A stretch of DNA of 64,000 bases from Mantamonas sphyraenae (GCA_026936335.1 JAPMXV010000056.1:248001-312000), one strand, 5' to 3'; positions 20,843 through 35,177 are shown, counted from the stretch's first letter. Notes: generated by a model from the letters alone, not told the origin. Numbers and translations: made by a program.

Positions 20843-23800
20843 ATGCCACGTCACACGACACCATGGCGCTGTTCGGCCCAGAAGAGACGCGGCATGTCGG
20901 CAGGGCGGCACGATGAGGTTGGCAACGAGGAGGAGCTGGAGAGCATCGAGTCGTCACACACTGTCCACGATGACGACGTGGAGATTGTGATTGCACAGGA
21001 GCCGCAGAGCGCATGGGAAGCGCTGGGAATGGAAGATCCTGGGCCGAGCCAAGGCAGGCGCTCGACGCCGTTGCAAGGGGCGCAGGAGGACATGAGCGAG
21101 CTGATGGAAACCATTGCAGCGGGAGTGAATGCCATCACGCCGACGTTTGACACGTCGCGAGGGGAACGGGGAAGCAACAGCGCCGAGGGAGGAGGAGAGA
21201 GTCAAGGTCGAGGAAGCGGCAGACGGCAGGGGTGGCAATCGCTGTTTGGCAGCGGCCACAGACACACCCATGCGCGCACAGACTCTGTGAGCACCGAACC
21301 AGGCGTGACCTCATTGCGTCCTTCGCGTATGAGAGAGCGCATCCGCAGACAAACGCAGTCGGGGACGATGTTTGTGCGTTTTTGGGGCCAAAAGGAGCGA
21401 GCTGTGGGAATCAGCGGTGGGACTGACCACACACAAACACACACACAAACCACGCACGCAGATGCCGTCTGTGAACGACGGGCACAAGTTTTTGGAAGCC
21501 ATGCCGTTTGCCTCTGCGTTGCAATCGTCACAAGAGGCACACCTGATCCTGGCAGCGACGACGCTGGGCGAGGAGGAGGCGGAGCAGATTTGCGAGGCGC
21601 TGTTTGGCAACGACACAGTGCGCACACTGGTGTTTCAGTTCAACGAAACGACGCCCATGGCGATGGCCACGGCGTTGCAGGGACTGAAAATCAATGCGAG
21701 TGTGCGCAGGCTGAGTCTGAAGGGCAACCGTCTGCTCGGGGAAGCCGGCGCAACGGCTGTGGCGTCGCTATTGGAGGTGAATCACAGTCTGCGTGTGTTG
21801 GACCTGGAGTACAATGCCATGACACAGGACGGCATTGTCGACATTCTGATTGCCTTGGCACAGAACTGCACGCTGGAGGAGTTGCACCTGCGGGACGACA
21901 ACTACGGCACACAGGCGGCGTTGGTGACAGCCGAATCGTTGCAGAGCAACCAAACACTGCATACGCTTACGTTGCAGTCCAGTTTGTTGGGTGCACTGGA
22001 GTGTTCCATGCTGTGCAACGCGCTGATGGAGAACGACACACTGGCCGTGCTCCATCTGCACGGCCTGATCGGCGTGGAAGGCGCACACCACATGGCGGGT
22101 CTGTTGGCAAACGAACGGTGTGCGCTGGAGCGTCTGACGCTGAACAGGCATGCGTTGGGGAGCGAGGGGGCGGCGATGATCGCTCTGGCGGTGGCTGACA
22201 ACACACGTCTGCGGGCGCTGAGTTTGCGCAGCAACGAAATTGGCATGGAGGGTGCCAATGCCATCGCCACCATGCTGCGTGCCAACTCCACCCTAACCGA
22301 GTTGGACCTAACCAACAACGAGTTGGGCGACCCCGCCTTGGAACAGGCCTGGGCCGCCAACAGCACTGTGCGCACGCTCAACGACGTCAACATCGACACA
22401 GAAACGGTGCTGGAAATGGCACAGGTGAACATCGACACACATCTGTTTGCGTTTGTGGCGCAACGGCTTGCAGAAAACCAGACCTTGGTGTCGCTCGACT
22501 TGCACGACTCGCACATTGCCACGCGCAAGGGAGACATGTTTGCCATGCTTTGTGACGCCCTGTCGTTGAACGACACGCTGACCGAGCTCAATGTGGCCGG
22601 GTGTGACTTTGGCCTGACCAATGGCAAAGATCTGGTGGCCGCGGTGCAGCTCAACAGCACACTGCGCTCACTCAATCTGTCGGACAACCACCTGATGGGC
22701 AGCACCGTAAGCCAACTCATGGCATCGGCGGACAATCTGGAGTGGCTGGATTTGTCGCGCAACCAGCTGTCGCAGCTCCCAGACTCGGAGTTGGCAATGC
22801 GAGGGTGTGCCAACCTGCGCTTCCTGGACGTGTCGCACAACAAGCTGACGTGGCTGCCGTCCAACATCGGCCTGTTGACACGTCTGCAAACCCTTCACGT
22901 GGCGCACAACCAGCTCGATTCGCTGCCTGCAAGCCTTGCCGATTTGGATTCGTTGCAGCTGCTGTCCACGGAGGGCAATCCGCTGACCTGCATCCCGGAA
23001 CAGGTGCGCCGCGAATCAGTGAGTGTGCACCAGTATGTGCGGGACCTGGTGTTGGACAACCAGGTGTGCCCACGCATGAAACTGATGGTGTGCGGTCAAG
23101 CCAACGTGGGCAAAACATCGCTGCTGCTGCGGCTGCGCAGGCATCACAAGACAAACATGATGAGCAGTTTGCGCACAAATTGGCGTGTGCGTGTGCGCAA
23201 AGCCACGGTGGGCATCGATGTGGGCGAGTGGCAACCCGATCCCAAGCGCGATCTGTTGTTTTCCACCTGGGATTTCGCGGGTGAAGACACCTACTACGCC
23301 AGCCACCAACTCTTTCTCTCTGAACGCACTGTATATATGCTTGTGTTTTCGCTTAAGCGGCCGTTGAACCAAGGCAAGCTCATCTACTGGCTCAACTCGC
23401 TGCAGGCGCGTGCACCGGGCTCCTCGGTTCTCCTGGTCGCCACACACGCAGACTCGCGTGTGTGCACACCAGCGCACATCAATCACATGTGCTTCCAAGT
23501 CTGGCGGGTGCTGAACTTCTGGCGCAACATGTGTGCCGGTCTCGATCGCACCCTGCAATTTGTCCTGCCAGCCACCTCGTGGGGCTCGGGAACAGGAACA
23601 GGAACAGGAGCAGGGGTAGGAAGCGACACAAGTGCCATGGAGTCGGAGAACAGCAGCAGCAGCGCCAGCACACCCGGGTCGCTGGCGTCTGCGGGGCCGT
23701 CCACGGAGGAAGATGCGTTGCCACGGAGTTCGCAGGAGAGCAGCCGCAGCAACAGCAGCGTGAATGTGAGCGGAGCGCAGCCGGAACGCAGCAAGTTTTC

Positions 23801-26800
23801 ACTAGACACGCCCACGCGGATGGTGTTGGCGTCGGGGTCGGATGACGATTGGCTGGGCAGTCTGGATGAAAAGAGCATACCGGAAGCCAAGCGACCGTTC
23901 TTCACTGTCAGCTGCACCAAGGGAGCGGGCATCGAGGAGCTGCGTGACACGCTGGTGATGGTGGCCGAGCAACAGGAGAGCCTGCGTGAGGAAATCCCAG
24001 GGATGTACATCAAGGTGATGGAGGCTGTGTTGGCACGCAAAAAGATGCTGGAAGAGACGCCCTGGCTGGTGGCTGGCGCAGGAAATAGCGGCAACGGCAG
24101 CAGCAACAGCAGCAGTGGTGGTGGTGGTGGTGGTGGAAGTGGGGGGAGCAGTGGAGGAGGAGCAAGCGGAGGGGGGAGTGGAGAGGCAGGGACGGGAGGC
24201 CAGCTGGATGGAAACTCGTTGACGAGTGCAGACATCATGAGCTACGCAGATTACCAAGAGTGGATTGCAGATCAAGGCCTGCGCTACTCGAACGACGACT
24301 TTCAGTGGCTGCGCCGTGCGACTCAGTTTTGCCACCACTGGGGCATCCTGATGCACTTTAGCCAGCACCAAGTGTTGCGCGACGTGGTGATTTTGAACCC
24401 GCGCTTCCTGATCGATGCCATTGCCTGTGTCGTGGCGTCGCCTGGAGACGTGCGCGGGTTGCGACACGGCGTCATCCACGGCTCCGACCTGATGGCCCTG
24501 TGGCACGGTGTGGGCTACGGGGAAGGCCAGTTTGACTTTCTCGTGGAGCTGCTGAAACAGTTTGACCTGGTCATCCAACTGCCTCCGTCTTCGTCCCTCC
24601 TGCGACGCAATTCTGCCTCGTCCACATCCTCTGGTGGCACAAGCACACCCACAGCGGCCTCTGGCGGCAGCACCATGTCGTCGCTGTTTTCATCGTCGAC
24701 GCCATCGTCGGCGGATGCATCAGCAGGGACCGAAGGGACTGCAGGCACGCCAACCACCAGCGGCAACGGCAGTGGGAAGGCAGGCCATCTGCAGGATGTG
24801 TTTATGTTTCCGTCGTTGTTGCCCGAAGTGGCGCCGGGCACGGCGTGGTGTGCGGCGGATGTGCAGCTGTGTTCTCTGGGGCGATGCTTCCGCTTGCCTT
24901 TTCTGCAGTTTGGCTTCTTTGGCACGCTACTGGCTCGTCTGCTGACGCGTAGGGAGGACGTGCATGCGGTGGACGCGTATCAGAACGGCGTGGTGCTGAT
25001 TTACAAGCAGAGCAAAGCGCTGCTGACCATCTCGCGCACACAACCTCCCAAGAATGGGAGCGGGGCAGGGGATGACGGCAGTGGAGGGATGGGCGATGGG
25101 AGCGAATCCACAAGCTACTGGAGTTCGTTCATGTCTCCCGAGTCGCCGTCGACACTGAGCATCACGCAGCTGACAGACGACGACGAGGAGATGATGGGAG
25201 ACAACTTTACGGAGCATGTGCTGACAGTCTACGCCATGGGCCAACAGTGTGCTCCGCTGCTGCAGTACTGTTGCGAGAGTGTGCTGGAGTTGACGCAGAC
25301 TGCGTACGCAGGCGTGCTGGATCTGATCACTTCGCACGTGCTGTGCATGCTGTGTCACAACGACTACGACGCGGACCTGTCCCTGTTTAAAGAACACTCG
25401 GTGTGTCTGCGAGACTACAACGGCGACAGCATGAGTTGCCCCAATTGCGACCACACGCTGGACACACACAGTTGCCTCACACGCGACGAGCTCGATCTCG
25501 CTGCACAGCGCCACCGCGAGGCATTGCTCGCCTCGACGCCGTCGGAGGAGCTACCGGGCACACAAGGAAGCAACACACCCATTGCCAACATCCAACTGAC
25601 GCCCAACGGCCCGCGACTGGTGGTGCATGGCGACGATGCAGGGCTGCAAGTGGACGACGTCGACGCAGCCGCCGCCTGGGATGCCCCGTTGGATCTTGTC
25701 GAACAGGCAGCCGCAGGAGGGACCGACGTGTATGCGTTTGTCAATGACCAGGAGCTCTACGATCACTACACAGGCGTGTTGCAGAGCGGCGACGACGAAT
25801 TGGCAGGCGACCAACATGGAGAAGGCGGTGGCAGCAGCAGTGGCAGCAGTGGCAGCGGCTCGTCGTCGTCGTCATCCTCCAGCACCAGCATTGGAGTGGC
25901 ATCGACGACGACAGACACGCCGTACGCGGCGTTGTTTGAGACGTTTTACGCAGGTTTGCTGAGCGACGATCTGTCGAGCTTGAGTGGCAACAGCCAGGAG
26001 GGGAGCGAGGGAGGCAGCGTACGAGGGTCGTTTGAGCTGCTGCCCGAAGCGGACAAGGAGGCGTTGGTGCCGTTCCCAGACCGGCAGTGGAACAAGGAGT
26101 ACCTGGAGCTTGTGTCGCGTAGCCGTGCCTGCATGGAACAGAGCGGAGTGCTGCGTCACAAGGAGCACGCAGTGGACGCAGTGTCGGAGATGGAGGCGTG
26201 TGTCAAGCAGCTGCGGCAATTGGAGAATGATTTTGCGCTGCAAGCGTCGCGTGTGTGCAAGGTGCTGATTGAGGAATTGAACCTGCCGGACGAGCAAAAG
26301 ACGTTGCAGCCGGCCAAGCACATGGGTGGCGAGGCAGGAGGGATCAAGTTCCTGGTGGGAGGCATGTTTTTCAAGGTGTCTGTGGACGCAAAGAAGATGT
26401 ACGGGGGCGACGAGTTTAGCATGAAGGTGGCGGCGCACGAGTACAAAGGAGTGATGGCCATTCAGGCGTGCAACGTGCCGCGTGTGCACTGCTCCATCAT
26501 GGGACTCGTGGATTACCTGGGCTTCCGTGTGGTGGTGACTGCTTTGCTGCCGATTGGGGGCCGCACGATTGTGTACGGCTCGGACGACGGCGGGCGCACA
26601 GTGCACAAGAAACACGCACGCGCCACAGAACTCATGGACCAGGTGGCAGACATGCTCAACCTCAAGGAACATTGGATTGGGACCACGAGCACGCGTCTGC
26701 GACTGTGCGGCGACATTGAAGTGCACGCGGTGCGTCCTCGCTCGCGTCGTAGTCGGCTTGAAGACGGCGAGGGCCAGGATGGGGAGGAGGATGGGGACAC

Positions 26801-28517
26801 AGTAACGGAGTTGGCAACGGTGGTGGATGACGAGGGTGGTGAGCAAGGTGGGGACGGTGAGGAGGAGGAGGAGGATGACTCGATGGATGTACCGTACGAC
26901 TACTACGTGATCGACACGGCACGTCTGTTTCCGCCAGCATATCCGAACCGCAACGTACCTGGAGCACACCTGTTTCAATTGCTGCGTCCGGAGTTTGTCA
27001 AGAGTAACGGAAGGCGGCTGTGTAGCGATGCGTTTTCGTTTTGGGCGCTGCGGAATTGCAGGCAACACAACCTGGAGATTCTGGAGGCCAGCAAGCGACT
27101 GGAGAACGAGAACATTCCTGCGTTTGTGGCGCACATGAGTCGCATGTCGGAAGCAAAGTTGGAGGCGGTGGCCATCACCGAGGAGATGCACAGGTGGGGC
27201 ATCAACGTACGCTATCTGGGCCATTGCCTACGCCATGCACTCAAGGATCGCGGACGCGAGTGGTATACCATGGCCACCCATGTCAGTGTGAGCTCCAGCG
27301 TGTCGTCAACATCCAGCAGCAGCAGCAGTGGCAGCAGCAGTAGCAGCAGCACCAGCAGTCTCAGTTTGGCTGGTCCGGTGGTGGACAATCGCAAACTGCT
27401 GGCACGTATCCTGCGCACAGAAATGGTGGCACGGGCAGTGAAGAATATGTTGCGACGAGAGATGCGCTCGTTTGTGATGGACGATTTGACGCAGGAGGAG
27501 GTTCGGCAGGCAGTGGTCCACTTTTTCAACATGGTGTTTGTGCCCGAGGAGCAAGCTTCGTCGTCGGCATCGTCGTCGTTGGGTGGAAGCCAAGACGACG
27601 ATGAAAGTGGGATGATGATGGCACGTCACGACACGGGATTTGGCAGGGGCAACAGCGGACGCGTGTTTTGGAGTCATGAGCTGCCGCACGAAGTGGGCGC
27701 AGGGTTTGGATTGAACGTGGGTGGCGGCGGCAGCGAGTTGCGTGACGAAGTGGACATGGCAAAGCTGTTTGTGCGTCTGCAGAACAAGTCGGGCGTGGTG
27801 TTTAGCGATGCCAGCGTGCGGCGGTGTGTGGAGGAGGGCAGACCGCTGAGCAGCAGCGATTTGGTGGCCATCGAACCGGTCACCAAAATGACGCCTCTGA
27901 CCACGTTTCTGGAAGGCAACTCGATCATTGCACACATCGCACACGCAGGGGAGGGGGAGACGTCTCAGCAGTTGGGCGAGCTGTTCCAACAGGCGTACAG
28001 CAAGTTTGAGGCACTTCTGAGGGTGAAACCGGATGACATTGCCACGCTCATGCAATGGGCAGAGGCGTTGCAGCAGCACGCAGAACTCACAGGGAGCATG
28101 GAGCGATTTGACAAGGCATGCGAGCTGCTGAGCTCGGTCATCGACATTGATGTCGACCACGAACAGGCACTGATTCAATGGGGCGACTGTCTGCTGTCAT
28201 GCGCCGAAATGGTGCTTTCCCACAGAGGCGTGGACATGGATGTGAAGGAGCGACGTGCAAAGGTGGAGGAGTTGCTGGCCGAAGCACAGATCCACTATCT
28301 CGAGTCCGGCGAGGCCGGCATGTTCCGTCTCGCATGTTTGCATGCCATCCGTAGCGACGAGAGCCAGTGTCGCAAGTGGCTGGAGCGGTGCTACAAGAAG
28401 AGGCAGCTGCCCATGGGGTTGCAACTCGAAACGGAACCGAGGTTGGCAAACGTGCGCCACTGCGAATGGTTCGAGGCCTTTTGCAGGCGCGTGGAGATGG
28501 GTTCCATGCTGAGTTGA
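20843..28517 (+). CDS. LRR-Roc-COR protein fused to a CLU (clustered mitochondria) domain
   Basis: Exon 1 is 20843-21373 and exon 2 is 21462-28517; the 88-bp intron (GTGCGT...CACGCAG) joins phase 0 to phase 0 and gives ~2528 residues. Order of parts: acidic N terminus (~1-180); ribonuclease-inhibitor-type LRRs then LPxx-type LRRs (~180-690); Roc GTPase with P-loop CGQANVGKTSLL (~720), switch II DFAGED and G4 THAD; COR region with WLRRATQFCHHWGILMHF and LNPRFLIDAIACVVASPG. After long Ser/Gly linkers comes a CLU central domain (~1720-2180): LLPIGGRTIVYGSDDGGRTV, DTARLFPPAYP, LRPEFVKSNGRRLCSDAFSF, EEMHRWGINVRYLG and EMVARAVKNMLRREMR. A TPR-like tail ends the protein (MQWAEALQQHAELTGSMERF). Roco proteins are signalling GTPases; CLU/CLUH proteins bind mRNAs for mitochondrial proteins. 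The ATG at 20894 is an alternative start. A zinc-ribbon-like set of Cys/His (ML CHNDYD ... SCPNCDHT) lies near 25345-25460. Confidence 0.85.
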
Positions 28518-28534
28518 GCACAGCAAGCGTAGTG

Positions 28535-29948
<1,414 letters not shown>

Positions 29949-29994
29949 ACACACACACCACACACACTCTCTCCCATTGCATTGCGAGTGTTCT

Positions 29995-30993
29995 TCATTT
30001 ATAGTCGAAATTCATGATCCCTGCGTCCATGAGCTTCTGAATCTTGGGACCGAGGCTGGGATGAGCAAGGAGTTGTGCAGGCGGGATTTGTGCGCCGTTC
30101 TGGATGAGACCGATGACGTGTTGCACCTCTGGATCCTGCATGAGCTTACCCAGCTCAGGGTCCGAGGCCACCTTGCTCATGGGATCCTCCGGGTGTGCCT
30201 GAGCATATCCTTGGCCCATGGCACTGAAGAACTCCTTGAACAGACCCATCAGCTTGGCATCGTCTTTGTACTTTTCAATGGCGGACGGATCTTTGGACAC
30301 TTCGTCCAATGCCTGCGCAATCTTGGGATCGTTCAGGCTCTCGAGCACCGATTGGGACGAGGCAAACGTCTCCAGCACCTCTTCCGTCATGTAGTCGTTC
30401 TAACAGGGCGGGGATGGTCGGATGGATGGTGGAGAGCCGTTGGGATGGAGAGCGGAAACGTTGTGTGTGTGAGTGTGTGTTGGAGGGGGGGAAGGGGGAA
30501 GGGGGGAAGGGTGGATGGGTTTCTTGGGATGATCCGTTGCCAGACGTTTTGATCTCGTACCTTCATGGCCTCCTGCACCTCTTCAAACACCAGTTTGGAA
30601 TCGCTCTTTTTGCCACAGGCCTTTGTTCCGCTGGAACTGTTACTCGAAGACGATACAATGTTGGAAATGGTTTCCTTCTCGCCCACCTCGAGGCGTTGGA
30701 CGTTGGGTTTGCCCTTTGCGGCCGCTGCCTTTGGCTTGCTCTTTGGCTTGCTCTTGCTTTTGCTGTTGCTCGGCTCATCATCCATGAGGAAACCCGCACC
30801 AAAGCCAAACGGGTCGTCGTCGTCGTCGTCGTCGTCGTTGTCTTGTGCCTCAACCACGGGTTTCTTTGCGATCTTGGCGGGCTTTTTGTTGTGAGCCTGC
30901 TGATGAGGTGGTGGTTGACGACGCCATGGATGCGGTGGAAAACATGCTGCTCATGTCCTCCAAGGGCGGAGGCATGTCGTCGTCCTCGCTCAT
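29995..30993 (-). CDS. STI1-domain (co-chaperone-like) protein; 5' frame unresolved
   Basis: Two secure exons on the minus strand. The 3' exon 30399-29995 encodes an STI1/DP-type helical domain: DPELGKLMQDPEVQHVIGLI, then PPAQLLAHPSLGPKIQKLMD, like the C-terminal modules of Hop/Sti1 and HIP. The 5' exon ends at 30561 (donor GTACGA; acceptor TGTTAG) and encodes an acidic, Lys/Ser-rich linker (DDDDDDDDPFGFGAGF). Upstream, the well-placed start ACCATGAGC at 30993 encodes an acidic N terminus (MSEDDDMPPPLEDMSS) in a different frame, and I find no canonical intron between 30990 and 30860 with the right length to join them. Either a one-base sequence error, an unusual splice, or a start at the internal ATG at 30785 applies. 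Role: probably binds Hsp70/Hsp90 or client peptides; exact family unknown. The start is 46 bp from that of the divergent ZC3H15 gene. Confidence 0.65.
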
Positions 30994-31039
30994 GGTCGGG
31001 TGTTGGCTGGGCCCTCGCCAAACCACCGAAAACCAAACG

Positions 31040-33126
31040 ATGCCCGCGAAGAAGAAGAAGGGTAGGTTTCCGGGTCAATAGAGCACACACGCACACGCAC
31101 AGTCACTGACACACAGAGGGTGGACGCACCACAGTCCAACTTGCCAAGGAGCGACAGCGCGCTGATGACAAGCGGGTGCAAAAGGTGAGTGGGAGCGTGG
31201 GGAAGTGCCAAAGCGAGCAAACGTCCTCAGCGACGATACAGGACCAATGGGACACTGACACAGGCACACGTGACGACACCGTACGATGGACATAGACGCT
31301 GGAGGATAAGAGTGCGTGGGGCGAGAAACGGGAAGGGCAGCGAGGCGGGAGAGTGAGGGGGGGGGAATATTGGAAGCTGACGCACGACTGGACACTTCTG
31401 CCCTGCTCGTGGCACACGTGCACACATCACGCAACGCAACGCAACGTCGACTGGTACAGCGTTTGGACTGAAGAACAAGAACAAGAGCAAGAAGGGTGAG
31501 TGTGGTCAAACAGGGGTGGAGGAGGGGGTGATTGCTTGGCCGGAAAGATTCGCACCAAACACCACCACGGCTGACACAGGCGGGAACACACCCCACGGAC
31601 GATGGTGTGCATTCGGGCAAACGTAGTGCAAAAGTACATTAAGCAGATCCAGAAGAGCTCGGGCAACAACCAGATGAGCGACACGATGGAGAGGCAGCAA
31701 AAGTCTGAGGAGCAGGCCAAGAAGCGGGTGAGTGGCCCTCTTGCATGAACGCTCATCACACAGCCCCGTTTTTGCCGCAGGACGTGCGACACAGCGCGTT
31801 GAGTTTGTGCACGCCCCGCCCCCACACACACTTTGGATCCCCACGGCACGTGGGTGCACTGTGTGGCCTTGTGCACAGACTGCATGCGATGATTGCGGAG
31901 CACGCGCGGTGTGGGTGCTTTCCTGGAATCCCCAACCATCAACCGTCCACGTTGCTGTCCCCCGTGGTCTGTGGGACCACACACACACACACATACACTC
32001 ACACACACATGCGACACGTCTGATATGGGACTGTGGACAGGCGGCCAAGAACGCAAAGAAGCAAAAGGCAATGATGAAGGACATGATGGCCAAGTCGAAG
32101 ATCCGACAGCCGAAACTGCCAGCCGGAGTGGATCCCAAAACGGTGCTGTGTGCGTTCTTTGCGGCGGGGATGTGCAAAAAGAGCGAGGAGGAGTGCAAGT
32201 ACAGCCACGACCTGGAGATTGAAAAGAAGGTGCAGCGCAAGGATCTGTACACGGATGCACGTCGCGCCGGCGGCGGCGGCGAGGGGGAGGAGCAGCAGGA
32301 CAACAAGACGAGTGCAGATTGGACGCAGGAGGAGTTGGCCAAGGTGGTGGGAGCCAAGCAGTCGAACGCAAACAAGAACCTGCCCACGGAGAAGGTGTGC
32401 AAGTTCTTCCTGCAGGCGGTGGAACGAGGCCAGTACGGTTGGTTCTGGGAGTGTCAGAACGGCGACAAGTGCATTTACAAGCATGCGCTGCCCGAGGGCT
32501 ACGTGTTCAAGAAGGACAAGATCAAGAAGGAACAGAAGGAAAAGACGCTGTCGCTGGAGGAGCTGGTGGAGATTGAGCGCGGCAAGCTGGAGACGTTTAC
32601 GCCCGTGACGGAGGAGACGTTCAAGGAGTGGAAGAGGAAGCGTGTGGAGCGACGGGAGGCGGAGAAGGAAGCCAAGCGGGCCGAGTTGGAAAAGGCGGCG
32701 CAGGGCAAGGGCAGCGTGAAGAACCAGGAGGGGGCTGGACTTACGGGTCGCGCCCTGTTTGACCTCAACGCAGACCTGTTTGTGGACGACGAGGGAGCGT
32801 CGGAGACGCGTATGGTGAGTGCCAAGGATGATGATGACGACGATGCAGGCAAGGGCAAGGGTGTGGACATTGGGTTTGGCGAACGCGACGACGACCTCGA
32901 TGGGCATGCAGGCGCAGGGAGCAGCAGCAGCAGCAGCAGTGGCAGTAGCTCTGCAACCGTGGAGATTGTTTCTGAAGTGTTTGATGACGAGGATCTCGAC
33001 GACCTGGACGATTTGGATTTGGATGAGCTGGACGATGCCGATCTCGACGGACTGGACGACATTGACGAGGATGCGTTGACGACGTCGACTACCACGACGA
33101 CGACCACGACCACCAGCAGTGAATGA
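31040..33126 (+). CDS. ZC3H15: ZC3H15/DFRP1/Tma46 homologue (CCCH zinc-finger partner of DRG GTPase)
   Basis: Six exons: 31040-31061, 31117-31184, 31296-31311, 31458-31493, 31627-31727 and 32041-33126, all GT-AG, giving 442 residues. The third is a 16-nt microexon that supplies TLEDK and the first base of Thr, rebuilding the family motif (L/I)EDKTFGLKNK across three exons. Two CCCH fingers follow: CAFFAAGMCKKSEEECKYSH, and CKFFLQAVERGQYGWFWECQNGDKCIYKH with the spacing unique to this family. Next are KKDKIKKEQKEKTLSLEELV and an acidic C terminus (repeated DDLDDLDLDELDD). DFRP1/Tma46 stabilises DRG1/Rbg1 and associates with translating ribosomes. The gene ends at 33126, overlapping or just preceding the WDR70 start. 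Confidence 0.92.
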
Positions 33127-33170
33127 CAATGAATGAACAATTGAAGCGCCAATGCAGCCACTGGAAGAAG

Positions 33171-33285
33171 ATGAGTGGGATTCCAGAGGAGTTGCGACAC
33201 TTGTTTCCGACGTCATTTGGAGGCGGAAGCAAGGCAAGCAAGGCCAAGGCCAAAGCCAAGGGGAGTGTCCAGGAGGCACGAGCAG

Positions 33286-33329
<44 letters not shown>

Positions 33330-35069
33330 AGGGGAATGGAGGAGGAGACGGCACTTTCGTCAGCTACTTCAACTTCCACCACCACCACATCATCCTCATC
33401 CTCATCCTCATCATCTTCATCCTCTTCCTCGTCCACAGAGAACGCCCCACAGCAGAGTCGAGTGGCTGTGGGGCCTCCGAGACCGCCCGGGATGAAGGGT
33501 GGGAATGTCGGACCGCCTCGGCCGCCGCCAAAGTTCTTTGCCGACAAGGGCAAGAGCAAGATGGAGGTGCAGGACACAACAGGCGGACGTGGCGGGGAGT
33601 CCACAGTGGATGATTCACATGGCATTGCACACAGGATGACAACGGAGGTGGAGGAGGAGGAAGAGGAGGAGGAAGAAAGCAGGTTCAACTTGCCCATGTC
33701 GCACGAGGCAGTGATCACCCAGCACAGCAAGGCTGTGACGGCGTTGTGTGTGGAAACGTCTGGAGCACGGCTGGTGAGTGGCAGCCACGACTTTACATGC
33801 AAGTTCTTTGACTTTAACGGGATGGACCGTACGCTGCGGCACTTTCGGGAGGTGGAGCCGGTGGAGCGGAACTCGGTGAAGGATGTGAGTTTCAGCAACA
33901 GCGGAGACCTTGTGCTGGTGGCCAACCACAGCAACCAGGCACACCTGTACACAAGGGACGCCGAGTTGGTGGGCGAAACGATGAAGGGCTACCAGTACAT
34001 CATGGACCAAAGCAACACACAGGGCCACACGGCGCCGATCACAAGTGCGCTGTTCCACCCCACCGTGCACGACCAATTCTACACCACGTCTGTGGATGGC
34101 ACCCTGCGGCTGTGGGACATCAACAAACTGGAAAAGCACACGTTTCTGATCAAAACCCTGAACGCACAGCGGAAAAAGTGTGCGCCGAGCGCGGCGTGCC
34201 TGTCCGGGGACGGAAGTTGGGCGGTGGTGGCATGCGACGACGGCAGCGTGCAACTGTTCTCCACCAAGGGAAAGACACGACCCAAGAAGAGTGGACGTGA
34301 GTGTCACGCGTCCGGGAGTGAGATCACGGGGGTGGCGTTGGGACAGGACGACGTGACGATTGTCAGCCGTGGCAGCGACCACACAATGAAGGTGTGGGAC
34401 GCAAGAAGCATGCGACAGGCGGTGCACACAGTGTCCGGCCTACCCAACACCGTGGAGGACACCGGGGTGGTGTTTAGTCCCGACGGACAGGTCATTGTCA
34501 CCGGCACCTCGTGTGTGGACAACCGCCCGGGCTTTGTCAACGCCTACGAACGCAGCTCCATGCGACTGGTCTCCAGTGTGCCGCTGTCGTCGGGCACCTC
34601 TGCCGTGCGTGTGCAATGGCACCCGAAACTGAACCAGCTCTTTGTGGGCAGCGAGGATGGCCTCCACGTCCTGTACAGCCCCAGCCTCAGCACACGCGGC
34701 ATCCTTGCCTGCGTCACCAAACACAAACGCAAACGACGCGACACCGTGGCCATGGTGGATGAGTTGGAAATCATCACCCCGGCCGCCATGCCACGACACG
34801 CAAACAAGCGCAAGAAGGAGGCCCAAGACGCGGATCGTATGGCTCCCGAACGTCCCGTCACAGGCAGAGGCAGTGGAGGACGCGTGGGCGAGAGTGCAAA
34901 CACCCATCTGACCCAGAACCTGGTGCTCAACAACAAGAAGTACATCGAGGACCCTCGCGAAGCCATCCTGCGCTGGGACGAGGACGAATTGGGTGTCGTG
35001 TCCCAGGCCTATCAGAAGACACAGCCGGAGCGCAAGTTTGACACGTCGTATCTCGAGGAGGAGGGGTAA
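33171..35069 (+). CDS. WDR70: WDR70-type WD40-repeat protein
   Basis: Intronless, 632 residues from the ATG at 33171. A disordered Ser-rich N terminus (poly-Ser encoded by an ATC/TCA microsatellite near 33285-33330) leads into the WD40 propeller. This starts NLPMSHEAVITQHSKAVTAL and includes GARLVSGSHDFTCKFFDFNG, KGYQYIMDQSNTQGHTAPIT and DGTLRLWDI. Family-specific stretches in the second half are QWHPKLNQLFVGSEDGL, EIITPAAMPRHANKR and DPREAILRWDED, then SQAYQKTQPERKFDTSYLEE at the C terminus, all as in human WDR70. WDR70 is nuclear and linked to CRL4-dependent histone H2B ubiquitylation and DNA repair. An upstream ATG at 33123 overlaps the stop of ZC3H15 (in ATGA form) and would add 16 residues; the spacing between the two genes is unusually small either way. 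Confidence 0.92.
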
Positions 35070-35177
35070 GGGGACAGCAAATGAACAGGAATCATGGGAG
35101 ACGGTGGTTGTTGTTGTTGTGATGATGATTGGATGGGCAAATGGACAGTGTGTGTGGAGACACGCACAGAGTGTGTT

